From positions 1,680,501-1,744,500 of the forward strand of contig CP081098.1 in the NCBI GenBank assembly GCA_025141015.1: DNA of 64,000 nt. The letters run 5' to 3'. Positions within the stretch are counted from its first letter, which is position 1, and the number at the start of each line of letters is the position of its first letter. The position numbers and the translations under genes are program-made. This DNA comes from Rhodobacteraceae bacterium M382. Its GTDB lineage: Bacteria; Pseudomonadota; Alphaproteobacteria; Rhodobacterales; Rhodobacteraceae. Under the pieces are notes generated by a model. The model was given only the letters and a program-made list of their open reading frames with translations. It searched no databases and was not told where the DNA came from. Below are positions 1 to 9,063 of this stretch, in pieces.

Positions 1-1
1 G

Positions 2-529
2 TCTCGCACTCCGATCCGCGAGGCGCTGCAGCGTCTGGAAACCCAGTCACTGTTGGAACGGGATGGCCGATCGCTGATCGTGGCCTCGCTGGACCACAAC
101 CAGATGGCCGAACTGTATATGGTGCGACGGGAATTGGAGGGGCTGGCCGCGCGGCTTGCCGCCCGACATGCGACCGAAGAAGAGGTCAAGGTGCTCAGGG
201 AGATGGTGGAGACCGACAATGCACTGGTCGGCAATCCGACCGAATTGGCCAAGGCAAACCGTCGGTTCCACGAGCAGATCCACCTGGCGTCGCACAACCG
301 GTATCTGGTGCAGCAACTGGATCTTGTGCACCGCACCATGGCGTTGATGGCAACCACGTCATTGGCGGCCGAGGGGCGGGGCGAAATTGCCCAGAATGAA
401 CACGACGGGATCGTAGCGGCCATTGCCGCGCGCGATGAAGACGCGGCGGCCGAGGCGCTCAAGGAACATATCTCTGTCGCCTTCATGACTCGGTTGAAAC
501 AGGATGCGAAAAAGCGGATCAAAAGCTGA
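2..529 (+). CDS. GntR-family transcriptional regulator, FCD type (5' truncated)
   Basis: The window opens inside the winged helix-turn-helix. The first residues, including TPIREALQRL, are the recognition-helix region of FadR/GntR proteins, where TPVREAL is typical. An all-helical FCD ligand-binding domain follows, with the usual RRELEG start, a FHEQIHLAS metal/ligand histidine region near the middle, and an EHDGIVAAI...AAEALKEHI end. The true start lies before base 1. The stop codon is immediately followed by the last codon of the convergent glycosyltransferase gene, so there is no spacer between them. FCD regulators usually control uptake or catabolism of small organic acids. The target here cannot be seen because the upstream side is missing. 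Confidence 0.9.
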   Translation, partial: SRTPIREALQRLETQSLLERDGRSLIVASLDHNQMAELYMVRRELEGLAARLAARHATEEEVKVLREMVETDNALVGNPTELAKANRRFHEQIHLASHNRYLVQQLDLVHRTMALMATTSLAAEGRGEIAQNEHDGIVAAIAARDEDAAAEALKEHISVAFMTRLKQDAKKRIKS

Positions 530-2413
530 TCAGATCGTTTCGCATTCGGATCCTGCATGACCGTGTTCGGTTTTGTCCCAGAAGAACGGGCACCAGATCA
601 GTTCGTATAGCGCCTTGTACGCCGCAAAGACCCCCAGCGGAAAATAGGCCATGATGGTCAAAACCCAAGGGATCAGATAGCGGCGATTTGACGATGAAAC
701 GGCTGTCATGCCGATCCCGATCGCCAGCACTTCGAACAGCATCAAAACGCCGGTGCCAAAGTTCAGAACATGCGGGGGCAACATGTCGGCGGCAGGATGG
801 GGCAGGCCCAGCAGGATCAGCCAGAAGGACCACAACAGCGGGGCGAGCAGGAATTGTCCCAATGTGCCAAGAAAAAACGCCTGAAATCCCAGAAACCGTT
901 TCAGCCCCAGATCTTGCCACAGCTCGATCGGGTTTCGCATGTGCACCAGATAGGTGACCATGAATCCCTTGAGCCAACGTGAACGCTGTTTGACCCACGG
1001 CCAGGGGCGGCAATTGGCCTCTTCATAGGTGGCGGTTTCGATCAGCTCGGTCCGGTACCCGGCGCGGCACAGACGCACGCCCAGATCGGCGTCCTCGGTG
1101 ACATTATGGGCATCCCACCCCCCCAGTTGCTCCAGGATCTCGCGTTTGAAAAACAGTGTGGTGCCGCCCAGCGGAACCACGAGACCCAGGTGCGCAATGC
1201 CAGGAAGGACAATGCGGAACCAGCTGGAGTATTCGATGGTGAAACAGCGGCTGAGCCAGTTGGAGCGCGGATTGTAATAGTCCAGAACCCCTTGCAGGCA
1301 AACGACGTCATCGTCCGCATGGGCAAATCGGTCGGCGACCATTTCCAATTGGTCCGGGGTCGGGGCATCCTCGGCATCCCAAACACCCACGATGTCGCCG
1401 CGGCAGAAATCCAGCGCATAGTTCATGGCACGGGGTTTGGTGGTCAACCCATTGTGGGTGGGGACTTCGATGACCCGCATCCATGCTGGAAGATCGGTTT
1501 GGGCCAATGTGTCCCGGGTCACGTGGTCGTGCTCTTCCAGAACCAGGATCACGTCCAAAAGCGATTTGGGATAGGTCAGCCGGCTGAGGCGTTTGACCAG
1601 TGCGCGGGCAATGGCCTTCTCCTTGTAGAGCGGCACCAGCACCGAAATCTTGGGCAATCGTGCGTTTGACACAGGGGGCGGCGACACAGGGGCAGCAATG
1701 AACCCATGCGTCGCAAGATGCATGGCGAACCCGGCGGCTTTCAGCGAGGTGAACAGACACAGCGTAAAAAGCGCCAGGATGCACCCTATGGTGAACAGCG
1801 TCAGAGGAAAGGCCCAGAACAAAACACCCATCAACAGCGGCAGGCACAGACCGACATAGCGATGCACCCGGCTATCCCAGGTGCGGCAGCTGTATTTTCC
1901 CGCAACCCGTGCACTGGCCGCCCGGGCCAGATCGGGCGTGAAATGCGAGGCAACAAAGGCGGCAATTTCCGTCTCGGTGGCGAGAACCGGGGCCACATCA
2001 GGGAAAACCGTTTCAAATTCGGGCAGCAGAGCGTCAAACCGGTCGGGCCTGGAGGTTGCGATCAACACCGTTGATCCCAGTCGCATCCAGGGCACAACAC
2101 CGTGATGCAGCCAGAATTGCGCGGATTTTGTGGACAGCAGACGATCGTCGCCAGTGCGCGGATGCAAGGTCACCTGTTGAAGCCCGTGTTGCTGCGCCAG
2201 CGCGAACTGGATATCGCGCGGGTCAGCCCATCCTTCGGCAACCAACAGTTCCCCTATCGGTGCCCCAAGCCGCAATTGCATTTCCAAAGCGCGGATCAGC
2301 TGGTCCTGGCTGATGACGCCATTGTCGACCAGATATCGCCCCAGTGGCAACCGGGGCTGATCGGCCAGCTCCATCGGAGTAGGCCGTAAAAGCCGCAGAT
2401 TTTGTTCACTCAT
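530..2413 (-). CDS. GspE_N-domain / family 2 glycosyltransferase fusion, membrane protein
   Basis: This 627-residue protein begins with a domain like the N-terminal domain of type II secretion ATPases (GspE_N/MshEN; GRYLVDNGVISQDQL and a second copy of the fold up to about residue 150). Hydrophobic segments follow near residues 190-235. A GT2 catalytic domain then starts around residue 255 (ISVLVPLYKE), with an acidic DAED metal-site motif, the general-base region TEDADLGVRL and the processive-type QRSRW motif. The C-terminus has about four more membrane helices. The layout resembles cellulose-synthase-like membrane glycosyltransferases. MshEN domains in some proteins bind cyclic di-GMP, so nucleotide control of a surface polysaccharide is plausible but inferred. 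The substrate is unknown. The gene is convergent with the GntR gene at zero distance. Confidence 0.85.
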   Translation of the reverse strand: MSEQNLRLLRPTPMELADQPRLPLGRYLVDNGVISQDQLIRALEMQLRLGAPIGELLVAEGWADPRDIQFALAQQHGLQQVTLHPRTGDDRLLSTKSAQFWLHHGVVPWMRLGSTVLIATSRPDRFDALLPEFETVFPDVAPVLATETEIAAFVASHFTPDLARAASARVAGKYSCRTWDSRVHRYVGLCLPLLMGVLFWAFPLTLFTIGCILALFTLCLFTSLKAAGFAMHLATHGFIAAPVSPPPVSNARLPKISVLVPLYKEKAIARALVKRLSRLTYPKSLLDVILVLEEHDHVTRDTLAQTDLPAWMRVIEVPTHNGLTTKPRAMNYALDFCRGDIVGVWDAEDAPTPDQLEMVADRFAHADDDVVCLQGVLDYYNPRSNWLSRCFTIEYSSWFRIVLPGIAHLGLVVPLGGTTLFFKREILEQLGGWDAHNVTEDADLGVRLCRAGYRTELIETATYEEANCRPWPWVKQRSRWLKGFMVTYLVHMRNPIELWQDLGLKRFLGFQAFFLGTLGQFLLAPLLWSFWLILLGLPHPAADMLPPHVLNFGTGVLMLFEVLAIGIGMTAVSSSNRRYLIPWVLTIMAYFPLGVFAAYKALYELIWCPFFWDKTEHGHAGSECETI

Positions 2414-2522
2414 GCCGTCAACCCAAGCCCTTTGCCCGAGAGTGGCCGAATCAGGGTTAACAGCGGGTTAAAGCATAAGGTCTTTCCCAGTTTCGGGGCG
2501 GGATTGACGGGAGGGGTACGCA

Positions 2523-2546
2523 AAACACCCGCCGGAGCGGGTGTTT
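2523..2546 (-). terminator. Intrinsic terminator after carA
   Basis: A perfect 10-bp stem (AAACACCCGC / GCGGGTGTTT) closes a four-base loop and reads into a short T run on the minus strand. It sits about 50 bases past the carA stop and before the next minus-strand gene. It could act in both directions. Confidence 0.8.
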
Positions 2547-2593
2547 GAGTTCATTCATAGTTGTTTGTCTTTGCCCACGCAGATTTACGGGGG

Positions 2594-3757
2594 TCAGGCA
2601 GATTTGCGGGCGGCCATCGCTTCGGCAAAACGTTCGAACAGATAAAAGCTGTCCTGTGGGCCCGGGCTGGCTTCGGGATGGTGCTGGACCGAATACACCG
2701 GGCGATCAGCCATGCGGATGCCGCAGTTTGACCCATCAAACAGCGACGTATGCGTTTCGATCACACCATCGGGCAGGGTCTGAGCATCGACCGCAAACCC
2801 GTGGTTCATCGAGGTGATCTCGACCTTGCCGGTGTCGTGGTCCTTGACCGGGTGGTTGGCACCGTGATGGCCGTGGTTCATTTTGATCGTTTTGGCACCC
2901 AACGCCAACGCCAGCATCTGATGACCCAGGCAGATGCCAAAGACCGGAATGTCGGTGTCGTTCAGGATTTCCTTGATCATCGGCACGGCGTATTCGCCTG
3001 TTGCAGCCGGATCGCCGGGGCCGTTGGACAGAAACACGCCATCGGGGTTGTGGGCCATTACCTCTGCCGCAGTTGCCGTGGCAGGCAATACGGTTACATC
3101 GCAACCTGCCGAGGCAAGACAGCGCAGAATGTTGCGCTTGGCACCATAATCCACGGCGACGACCTTGTGTGCCGGTGTCTGTTGGCTGGCGTAACCATCG
3201 GGCCATGCCCACCGCATTTCATTCCAGCGATAGGATTGGGCACAGGTGACGTCCTTGGCCAGATCCATCCCTTCGAGGCCGGGCCAGGCACGGGCCGCGG
3301 CGACCAGCGCCTCGACATCAAAATTGCCGTCTGGATCGTGGGCCAATGCCACATGCGGAGCACCCTGTTGGCGGATCGCACGGGTCAGGCGGCGCGTATC
3401 CACGCCCCCAATGGCGATACGTCCGGTGCGCTCCAGCCAGGACTTGAGCTCTTCGGTGGTACGCCAGTTCGAAGCCAGCGTGGGATCCCATTTCACAACC
3501 ATGCCGGCGGCAACCGGGTCCGCGGTTTCATCGTCATCGGGGTTCACACCCACATTGCCGATGTGCGGAAAGGTAAAGGTGACGATCTGCCCGGCATAGG
3601 AGGGGTCGGTCATGATTTCCTGATAGCCGGTCATTGCCGTGTTGAAGCATAGTTCGGCCACGGTCTGTCCTGTGGCGCCGAACCCGATGCCATAGAACAC
3701 GGTACCGTCGGCGAGTGCCAGACATGCGGTGGGCTTGGGCGGTGCGGTCAGGGCCAT
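2594..3757 (-). CDS. carA: Carbamoyl-phosphate synthase small (glutaminase) subunit
   Basis: This 387-residue subunit hydrolyses glutamine and channels ammonia to CarB for arginine and pyrimidine synthesis. The N-terminal CPSase_sm domain (LALADGTVFYGIGFGA, then TGYQEIMTDPSYAGQ) is followed by a class I amidotransferase domain. That domain has the nucleophile in FGICLGHQM and the His/Glu pair in QHHPEASPGP. I chose the ATG at 3757 because GGAGAG lies about 6-10 bases upstream. In-frame ATGs further upstream overlap or precede that ribosome site. carB is not in the window, so the two subunits are unlinked here. Confidence 0.97.
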   Translation of the reverse strand: MALTAPPKPTACLALADGTVFYGIGFGATGQTVAELCFNTAMTGYQEIMTDPSYAGQIVTFTFPHIGNVGVNPDDDETADPVAAGMVVKWDPTLASNWRTTEELKSWLERTGRIAIGGVDTRRLTRAIRQQGAPHVALAHDPDGNFDVEALVAAARAWPGLEGMDLAKDVTCAQSYRWNEMRWAWPDGYASQQTPAHKVVAVDYGAKRNILRCLASAGCDVTVLPATATAAEVMAHNPDGVFLSNGPGDPAATGEYAVPMIKEILNDTDIPVFGICLGHQMLALALGAKTIKMNHGHHGANHPVKDHDTGKVEITSMNHGFAVDAQTLPDGVIETHTSLFDGSNCGIRMADRPVYSVQHHPEASPGPQDSFYLFERFAEAMAARKSA

Positions 3758-3944
3758 TGCACGACTCTCCATGTGGGCTAAATTCATGGGCTTGTACGGG
3801 GCAGGGGCGCGCGGGTCAAGGCCATGGTTTTTTTGCTAGGTTGTTTGAAAACAATGACTTAGGGGAAATGGTGCATGGTTGTGTCAGCCAATTTGTTCCG
3901 GTATTGTTGGCAGTTCGAATATCCATGGGGATGGACAACTGAAA

Positions 3945-4427
3945 ATGGACATGCGCACGCGGGTCAACACGGCCCTGAAACAGGCAATGAAAGACAAGGC
4001 CGCTCAGCGGTTGTCGACCTTGCGGCTGATCAATGCAGCAATCAAGGACAAGGACATTGCATCTCGTGGTGGCAACGATGAAGGCACCGGAGTTGGTGAC
4101 GACGAAGTTCTTGCCATTCTGGACAAGATGACCAAACAGCGCCGCGAAAGCGCGCGCGCCTATGAAGAGGGCGGTCGCCTGGATTTGGCCGAACGCGAGC
4201 TTCAAGAGATTGGGGTAATTGAAGAATTTCTGCCCAAGCAATTGGATGACGACGAAGTCGAGGACGCCGTACGGGCAGCCGTGGCCAAGACCGGTGCCGG
4301 ATCTATCCGCGACATGGGCAAGGTCATGGGAGAGCTGAAAAGCCGCTATACGGGTCAGATGGACTTTGGCAAAGTCGGCCCGATGGTCAAGGACCAGCTG
4401 TGTGCCGGTGGCGGTCAGGGCTGTTAA
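3945..4427 (+). CDS. GatB/YqeY domain-containing protein
   Basis: A 160-residue YqeY-family protein, all helical. It has the typical opening MRTRVNTALKQAMKDK, followed by RLSTLRLINAAIKDKDI and the central KMTKQRRESARAYEEGGR. YqeY resembles the C-terminal tRNA-interacting domain of GatB but occurs alone, and its function is not firmly established. It is divergent from carA, a neighbour pair often seen in alphaproteobacteria. The ATG at 3945 is preferred over upstream in-frame codons because family homology begins there. The ribosome site is weak, and an ATG two codons downstream is the alternative. Confidence 0.9.
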   Translation: MDMRTRVNTALKQAMKDKAAQRLSTLRLINAAIKDKDIASRGGNDEGTGVGDDEVLAILDKMTKQRRESARAYEEGGRLDLAERELQEIGVIEEFLPKQLDDDEVEDAVRAAVAKTGAGSIRDMGKVMGELKSRYTGQMDFGKVGPMVKDQLCAGGGQGC

Positions 4428-4565
4428 CCGGCCCGATTTTCCCATGCATCACGGCATGAACCAAAGGAAGTCCGGGACCATTGGTTTCGCGGGCTTTCCG
4501 ATGTCGGGACCAACTGTCCGACCGTGCGATTCGATTCGACGGTTTGGGTCCGCACAGGCGGCCTC

Positions 4566-5051
4566 TCAGCTTCGAATGCGGTGTGAGAGTTCGTGATACA
4601 GGGCCTTGCGCTCGTCCTCGGACAAAAAGGCACCGATTTCGACCTCACGACCATTGCCGCGTAGTGTGATGTAATAGGGCACCGGGCCGCCCTGTTCATG
4701 CATTTCAACTGTGGTCCAATAGCGGTTGCAGGACCAATCCTGCATCGCTCCGTGTGGATTGTGGCGCTCCAGCCGCGCTTCTTGCGGGCCGAGTTCCAGG
4801 ATTTCGAGGATTTTTTGGTCGTGGCGATTGCGATCCAGAGCGTACCACATTCCCAAGACCGCCAGCGTCAGAAAGGGCAATAACCCCCACAGAACGACAG
4901 TTCCCAGAAAGGGCAGGAGGGGGAGAGCAATCAACACCGCAGTCCCCAGAATGAACCACTTGTGCGCCTTGGGCGGCAGTGATTGGTGGGGCCACAGCTG
5001 CAACACCTGAAGCGGTTCGGTGGATGAGGTCGTGTTCCATTGATAGGGCAT
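4566..5051 (-). CDS. DUF2244 domain-containing membrane protein
   Basis: A 161-residue protein of the DUF2244 family. It has a short N-terminal region with LWPHQSLP, two adjacent membrane helices near residues 32-72 (ALPLLPFLGTVVLWGLLPFL), then a soluble domain with RNRHDQKILEILE and W-rich segments ending in GAFLSEDERKALYHEL. Such proteins are common in alphaproteobacteria, often near cytochrome oxidase genes. ctaD lies about 1.4 kb away here, separated by the porin gene. No biochemical function is known. Confidence 0.85.
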   Translation of the reverse strand: MPYQWNTTSSTEPLQVLQLWPHQSLPPKAHKWFILGTAVLIALPLLPFLGTVVLWGLLPFLTLAVLGMWYALDRNRHDQKILEILELGPQEARLERHNPHGAMQDWSCNRYWTTVEMHEQGGPVPYYITLRGNGREVEIGAFLSEDERKALYHELSHRIRS

Positions 5052-5190
5052 CTTGGGGTGGTTCTAGCACGTGATGTACGGGTGTCGAGCCTTCTGATGG
5101 TCGGGGGATGTCCCAAGCCAGGCTGGCGATTGTGCACCCAGGGACCATTTGAGGCGACTGCAAACGAGGGGGCGTTGGTCGAGGCCGGGA

Positions 5191-6255
5191 TCAGAAGGCG
5201 TATTTCACAGCCAACTGCAGACGATCCGAATCAAAGGATGCCCCGTTTCCCTGTGTGCGGTTGACCGTAAAGTATTCGGCCATCAGCGTGGTGTTCTTGC
5301 GCAGCGTGAAAAACGCCGACAGGTGCATCGAAGTCAACCGATCCGTATCTGTTCCAAAGGCCTGATTGACGTTCATCCAGTCAACCGTTGCAGCCAGTTT
5401 GAGCTTGGGGTTGACCTGTTGGGTTACGGTCAATGCTGCCGAATTGACGCCCACGGCATTTCCGCCGATTGTCAGCGCATTTCCAGTCAGCCCAGCATTG
5501 ATGATATCCGCAATGCCTTCGCCAGTGGTAAAGTTGGCCTTGAGCTTGCCACCTTGCCAGAGACCCAGCACAGTCGAAAAATTCAGCCCCCAGCCTTCGA
5601 CCACAGCGCCGCTGATGGTCGTGTCGCGCCACAGGCCGGACACCCGGACCATGCCGTTGTTCAACCCGTGCCGCAGTGCCAGCGTATAGGCGAGATCGCT
5701 TGAATTGCTCTTGTCCTGTTCGACCGAGGCAGAAAGGCTCGTGTTGCCCCAGCCCTGGAATGTGTACCGCACTTGTGGCAATCGGGCCAACGGATAGCCC
5801 AGAGAGGTTTGCAGATCGACGGTATCGGCAATGTTCTCGACCGACATGAAATTGGTCCAGTTCTGGCCGACCATGAAGCCGTACCAATCAATATAGGCAT
5901 GTCTCAGGCGCAGTGAATCATTGGCTCCGAAAAAGTCGCCTTCGAACCGCGCAAAAAGATTGTCGGGTCCGCGAACGTCAAACCCGATGCGGGTGTCATT
6001 CAGCTGTTGCCGGTTATAACTGCCCGGAGGCCCGCCGGCGGGTAGCCCGATGTTCTTGAGCCCGCTCGTCGTGCCGCCAAGATCAAAGCCGTCGTCCCAT
6101 ATGGCGTCAGCCTTGATGTATCCATAGGGTGTGATCGTCACGCCATGTCCCAGATCCAGGGTGAGCGGAGAGCTGTCCTGTCCCAGCACGGCACCAGGTT
6201 CGAATGTCAAAAAAAGGGAGCTGGCTAAGACTGTTAATCGGCTCGACGTTTTCAT
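5191..6255 (-). CDS. DcaP-like outer-membrane porin
   Basis: A 354-residue secreted beta-barrel protein. The cleavable signal peptide is LTVLASSLFLTFEPGAVLGQ. The mature part starts with a glycine-rich strand (ITPYGYIKADAIWD), alternates polar and hydrophobic residues throughout, and ends in YAF with the C-terminal phenylalanine expected of BamA substrates. The segments YIDWYGFMVGQNWTNF and TRIGFDVRGPDN match the DcaP/trimeric porin family, which passes small anionic solutes. I chose the ATG at 6255 because the upstream in-frame ATGs would only add a charged stretch before the signal peptide. The gene stands alone, with no operon partner within 130 bases. Confidence 0.8.
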   Translation of the reverse strand: MKTSSRLTVLASSLFLTFEPGAVLGQDSSPLTLDLGHGVTITPYGYIKADAIWDDGFDLGGTTSGLKNIGLPAGGPPGSYNRQQLNDTRIGFDVRGPDNLFARFEGDFFGANDSLRLRHAYIDWYGFMVGQNWTNFMSVENIADTVDLQTSLGYPLARLPQVRYTFQGWGNTSLSASVEQDKSNSSDLAYTLALRHGLNNGMVRVSGLWRDTTISGAVVEGWGLNFSTVLGLWQGGKLKANFTTGEGIADIINAGLTGNALTIGGNAVGVNSAALTVTQQVNPKLKLAATVDWMNVNQAFGTDTDRLTSMHLSAFFTLRKNTTLMAEYFTVNRTQGNGASFDSDRLQLAVKYAF

Positions 6256-6397
6256 TGTTTCCGCGCCCTCATCCATCACTAAATAGTTATTTGAATACCC
6301 CTAAATGGCCCCAAAATACACAGTTTGTGAAAAATGAAATTGGGGCTGTGTCAATTCTGATAAGGTCCCTTTTCTCGAAACGGATCGTGACCAACAA

Positions 6398-6424
6398 AAA
6401 AGGCCCCGCATTGCGGGGCCTTTT
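6398..6424 (-). terminator. Intrinsic terminator after ctaD
   Basis: A GC-rich perfect inverted repeat (GGCCCCGC arms around ATT), flanked by A and T runs, lies about 24 bases beyond the ctaD stop. The flanking A/T symmetry means it could terminate in either direction. Confidence 0.9.
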
Positions 6425-6447
6425 GTATTTCATTGGTCAGAGCCGGA

Positions 6448-8118
6448 TCAGTGTGCGGGGCTCTTGTCCCAATCTTCCTGCTTTGGCAGCTGCTCGAACG
6501 TGTGTTCGGGCGGCGGCGATGGCAGGGTCCATTCCAGCGTATCTGCGTATTCATTCCAATAGTTGTTTTCGGTGATACGGGCACCGCGCAGCAAGGCGTG
6601 GATGACGATACCAAAGAAAAGAATGAACGAAGCAAAGGCAATGAATGCACCGATCGAAGACACATAGTTCCACTGAGCAAAGGCTTCGGGATAGTCGATA
6701 TAACGGCGCGGCATGCCCTGACGACCCAGGAAGTGCTGTGGGAAGAAGGTCAGGTTGGCACCGATAAAGAACAGCCAGAAGTGGATTTTGCCCCAGAATT
6801 CCGAATACTGACGACCGGTCATCTTGCCAAAGTAAAAGTACATCCCGGCAAAGATCGCAAAGACAGCACCCAACGACATTACATAGTGGAAGTGCGCAAC
6901 CACATAGTAAGTGTCATGATAGGCGCGGTCGACGCCAGCCTGGCTCAGAACCACACCGGTCACACCACCTGCGGTGAAAACAACCAGGAAGCCAAAGGCG
7001 AACAGCATTGGGGTTTTGAACTCGACCGACCCGCCCCACATGGTGGCAATCCAGCTAAAGATCTTGACCCCTGTCGGAACCGCGATGACCATCGTGGCCA
7101 GCATAAAGTAGGCCTGTTGGTTCAGCGACATGCCGACGGTGTACATGTGGTGTGCCCACACGACAAAGCCCAACGCACCAATCGCGATGATCGCCCAGAC
7201 CATTGGCAAATAGCCAAAGACCGGCTTGCGCGAGAAGGTCGCAATGACGTGCGAAATGATGCCGAACCCGGGCAGGATCACGATGTAAACTTCGGGGTGA
7301 CCAAAGAACCACAGGATGTGCTGATACAGGATCGGATCACCGCCACCGGCAGGATCAAAGAAAGTGAAACCAAAGTTGCGGTCCATCAGCAACATGGTGA
7401 TTGCACCCGCCAGAACCGGCAACGACAGCAGAATCAGCCACGAAGTGACAAAGATCGACCAGCTGAACAGCGGCACCTTGAACAGGGTCATGCCCGGGGC
7501 ACGCATGTTCAGGAAGGTGGTGATCATGTTGATCGCGCCCAGGATCGAAGAGGCACCCGAGACGTGAACCGCGAAAATCGCCAGGTCCATCGAGAAACCG
7601 CCTTCGTTGGTCGATAGCGGCGGGTACAGAACCCAGCCGACACCCGAACCCAACTGGTCATTGCCACCCGGAGCCAGGACCGAAGCCACGGCCAGCGAGG
7701 TGCCCGCAACATACAGCCAGAAGCTGAGGTTGTTCATCCGCGGGAACGCCATGTCCGGCGCACCGATCTGCAACGGCATGAAATAGTTGCCAAAACCGCC
7801 AAACAGGGCAGGGATGACCACAAAGAACATCATCAGGATGCCGTGCGCGGTGATCAGCACGTTCCACAGATGGCCATTGGGAGTACATTCAGCGGCAGAT
7901 GCGAACAGACGCGCACCTTCCATACACATGTACTGTACGCCCGGGTCCATCAGTTCCAACCGCATGTAGACGGTGAAAGTGACCGAGATCAGGCCGACGA
8001 TCGCCGAAACGATCAAATAAAGGATACCAATATCCTTGTGGTTGGTGCTCATGAACCAACGGGTAAAGAAACTCCGTTCGTCCTCGTGCCCGTGACCATG
8101 AATGGCTGCGTCTGCCAT
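6448..8118 (-). CDS. ctaD: Cytochrome c oxidase subunit I, aa3 type
   Basis: A 556-residue heme-copper oxidase subunit I, the proton-pumping catalytic subunit that reduces oxygen with electrons from cytochrome c. It has twelve predicted membrane helices. Visible signatures are the CuB histidine and cross-linked tyrosine region in [17 protein letters not shown], the HH pair in [10 protein letters not shown], and the heme histidines in [13 protein letters not shown]. The D-channel region [20 protein letters not shown] is also present. The start ATG follows GGAGGCACC. The gene is monocistronic here, and subunits II and III are elsewhere, as is common in Rhodobacterales. Its 5' region contains a perfect FNR-type box, which suggests oxygen-dependent control. 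Confidence 0.97.
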   Translation of the reverse strand: MADAAIHGHGHEDERSFFTRWFMSTNHKDIGILYLIVSAIVGLISVTFTVYMRLELMDPGVQYMCMEGARLFASAAECTPNGHLWNVLITAHGILMMFFVVIPALFGGFGNYFMPLQIGAPDMAFPRMNNLSFWLYVAGTSLAVASVLAPGGNDQLGSGVGWVLYPPLSTNEGGFSMDLAIFAVHVSGASSILGAINMITTFLNMRAPGMTLFKVPLFSWSIFVTSWLILLSLPVLAGAITMLLMDRNFGFTFFDPAGGGDPILYQHILWFFGHPEVYIVILPGFGIISHVIATFSRKPVFGYLPMVWAIIAIGALGFVVWAHHMYTVGMSLNQQAYFMLATMVIAVPTGVKIFSWIATMWGGSVEFKTPMLFAFGFLVVFTAGGVTGVVLSQAGVDRAYHDTYYVVAHFHYVMSLGAVFAIFAGMYFYFGKMTGRQYSEFWGKIHFWLFFIGANLTFFPQHFLGRQGMPRRYIDYPEAFAQWNYVSSIGAFIAFASFILFFGIVIHALLRGARITENNYWNEYADTLEWTLPSPPPEHTFEQLPKQEDWDKSPAH

Positions 8119-8229
8119 TTAGGTGCCTCCTGTTGCATGTCGAAAGGCACATCGGACCCCAGCAGGACCCAATGCGCCTAGATTCACATGAGTTTTAGAG
8201 TTTCAGGCGACCCGCTTCAATGGCCGAGT

Positions 8230-8243
8230 TTGATCTGGATCAA
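8230..8243. promoter_or_regulatory. FNR/FnrL-type binding site
   Basis: TTGATCTGGATCAA is a perfect match to the TTGAT-N4-ATCAA consensus of FNR-family regulators. It lies 112 bases before the ctaD start and 157 bases before the divergent HIT-protein start, so it could serve either gene. Oxygen control of a terminal oxidase is the simpler reading. That is an inference from position. Confidence 0.7.
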
Positions 8244-8400
8244 GATAAATTGCCGCGCCTGCTTGATGTGGAGACGGTCCGGCGAGATTCAAGGGGGGAA
8301 ATCGGCAATTCTGATCCAGAGCGTTCGAGTTGCATGGCTTGACCTTGCCCCACCTGGGCCGCAGAAAACATATGACAGATATGACCAAGGAAACGTTTTC

Positions 8401-8814
8401 ATGACCTACGACCCCGACAATATCTTTGCCAAGATCCTGCGCGGCGAAATTCCGTCCAACAAGGTGTATGAAGATGACGACACCTTTGCCTTTATGGATA
8501 TCATGCCGCGGGCCGACGGGCATCTGCTGGTGATCCCCAAAACGCCCTGCCGGAATGTTCTGGACGCCAGCCCCGAACAATTGGCGGCGGTCATGTCCAC
8601 GGTTCAGAAAATGGCACAGACCGTGTTGCGGGCGTTTTCGGCCGATGGGGTTACCATTCAGCAGTTCAACGAAGCGGCAGGCGGACAGGAAGTGTTCCAC
8701 CTGCATTTCCACGTTCTGCCGCGTCATGACGGGGTCAGCCTGCGGGCACCGGGTCAAATGGGCGACTTTGACGTCATTGCCGGGCATGCCGATCAGATCA
8801 GATCCGCGCTCTGA
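8401..8814 (+). CDS. HIT-family nucleotide-binding protein (HinT-like)
   Basis: A 137-residue histidine-triad hydrolase, full length for the HinT branch, which removes groups from AMP phosphoramidates. It starts with IFAKILRGEIPSNKVYEDD, shows DIMPRADGHLLVIPK in the middle, and ends with the triad HLHFHVLPRH. I chose the ATG at 8401 because the family begins almost exactly here. Longer in-frame extensions have no similarity to the family. It is divergent from ctaD. Confidence 0.93.
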   Translation: MTYDPDNIFAKILRGEIPSNKVYEDDDTFAFMDIMPRADGHLLVIPKTPCRNVLDASPEQLAAVMSTVQKMAQTVLRAFSADGVTIQQFNEAAGGQEVFHLHFHVLPRHDGVSLRAPGQMGDFDVIAGHADQIRSAL

Positions 8815-9063
8815 ATCCGGGGCGCAACAAAAATTGCCGCCCCGCAAATGTGCGGAGCGGCGGGCTGTGCTGAAAAACTTGCAGTGTTATGCGTTACCGA
8901 TCAAAATTCGAGATGAGAAACCTAACCGGTTCCCATTTGTTCGGGCCGCGATAAGATCGACGGGATAGATCCGTTCTGACCCTGTGGCGTTAATAACGGA
9001 TCAATATGTAGGTTTTTTGACAGGTCTATGGGCTTCAGGTGCAGCAACCGACACACGGGAACC

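Noticed and set aside
3841-3854. TTGTTTGAAAACAA as an operator before carA
   Set aside because: The arms are only six A/T-rich bases with an unpaired centre, and there is no matching regulator gene nearby.
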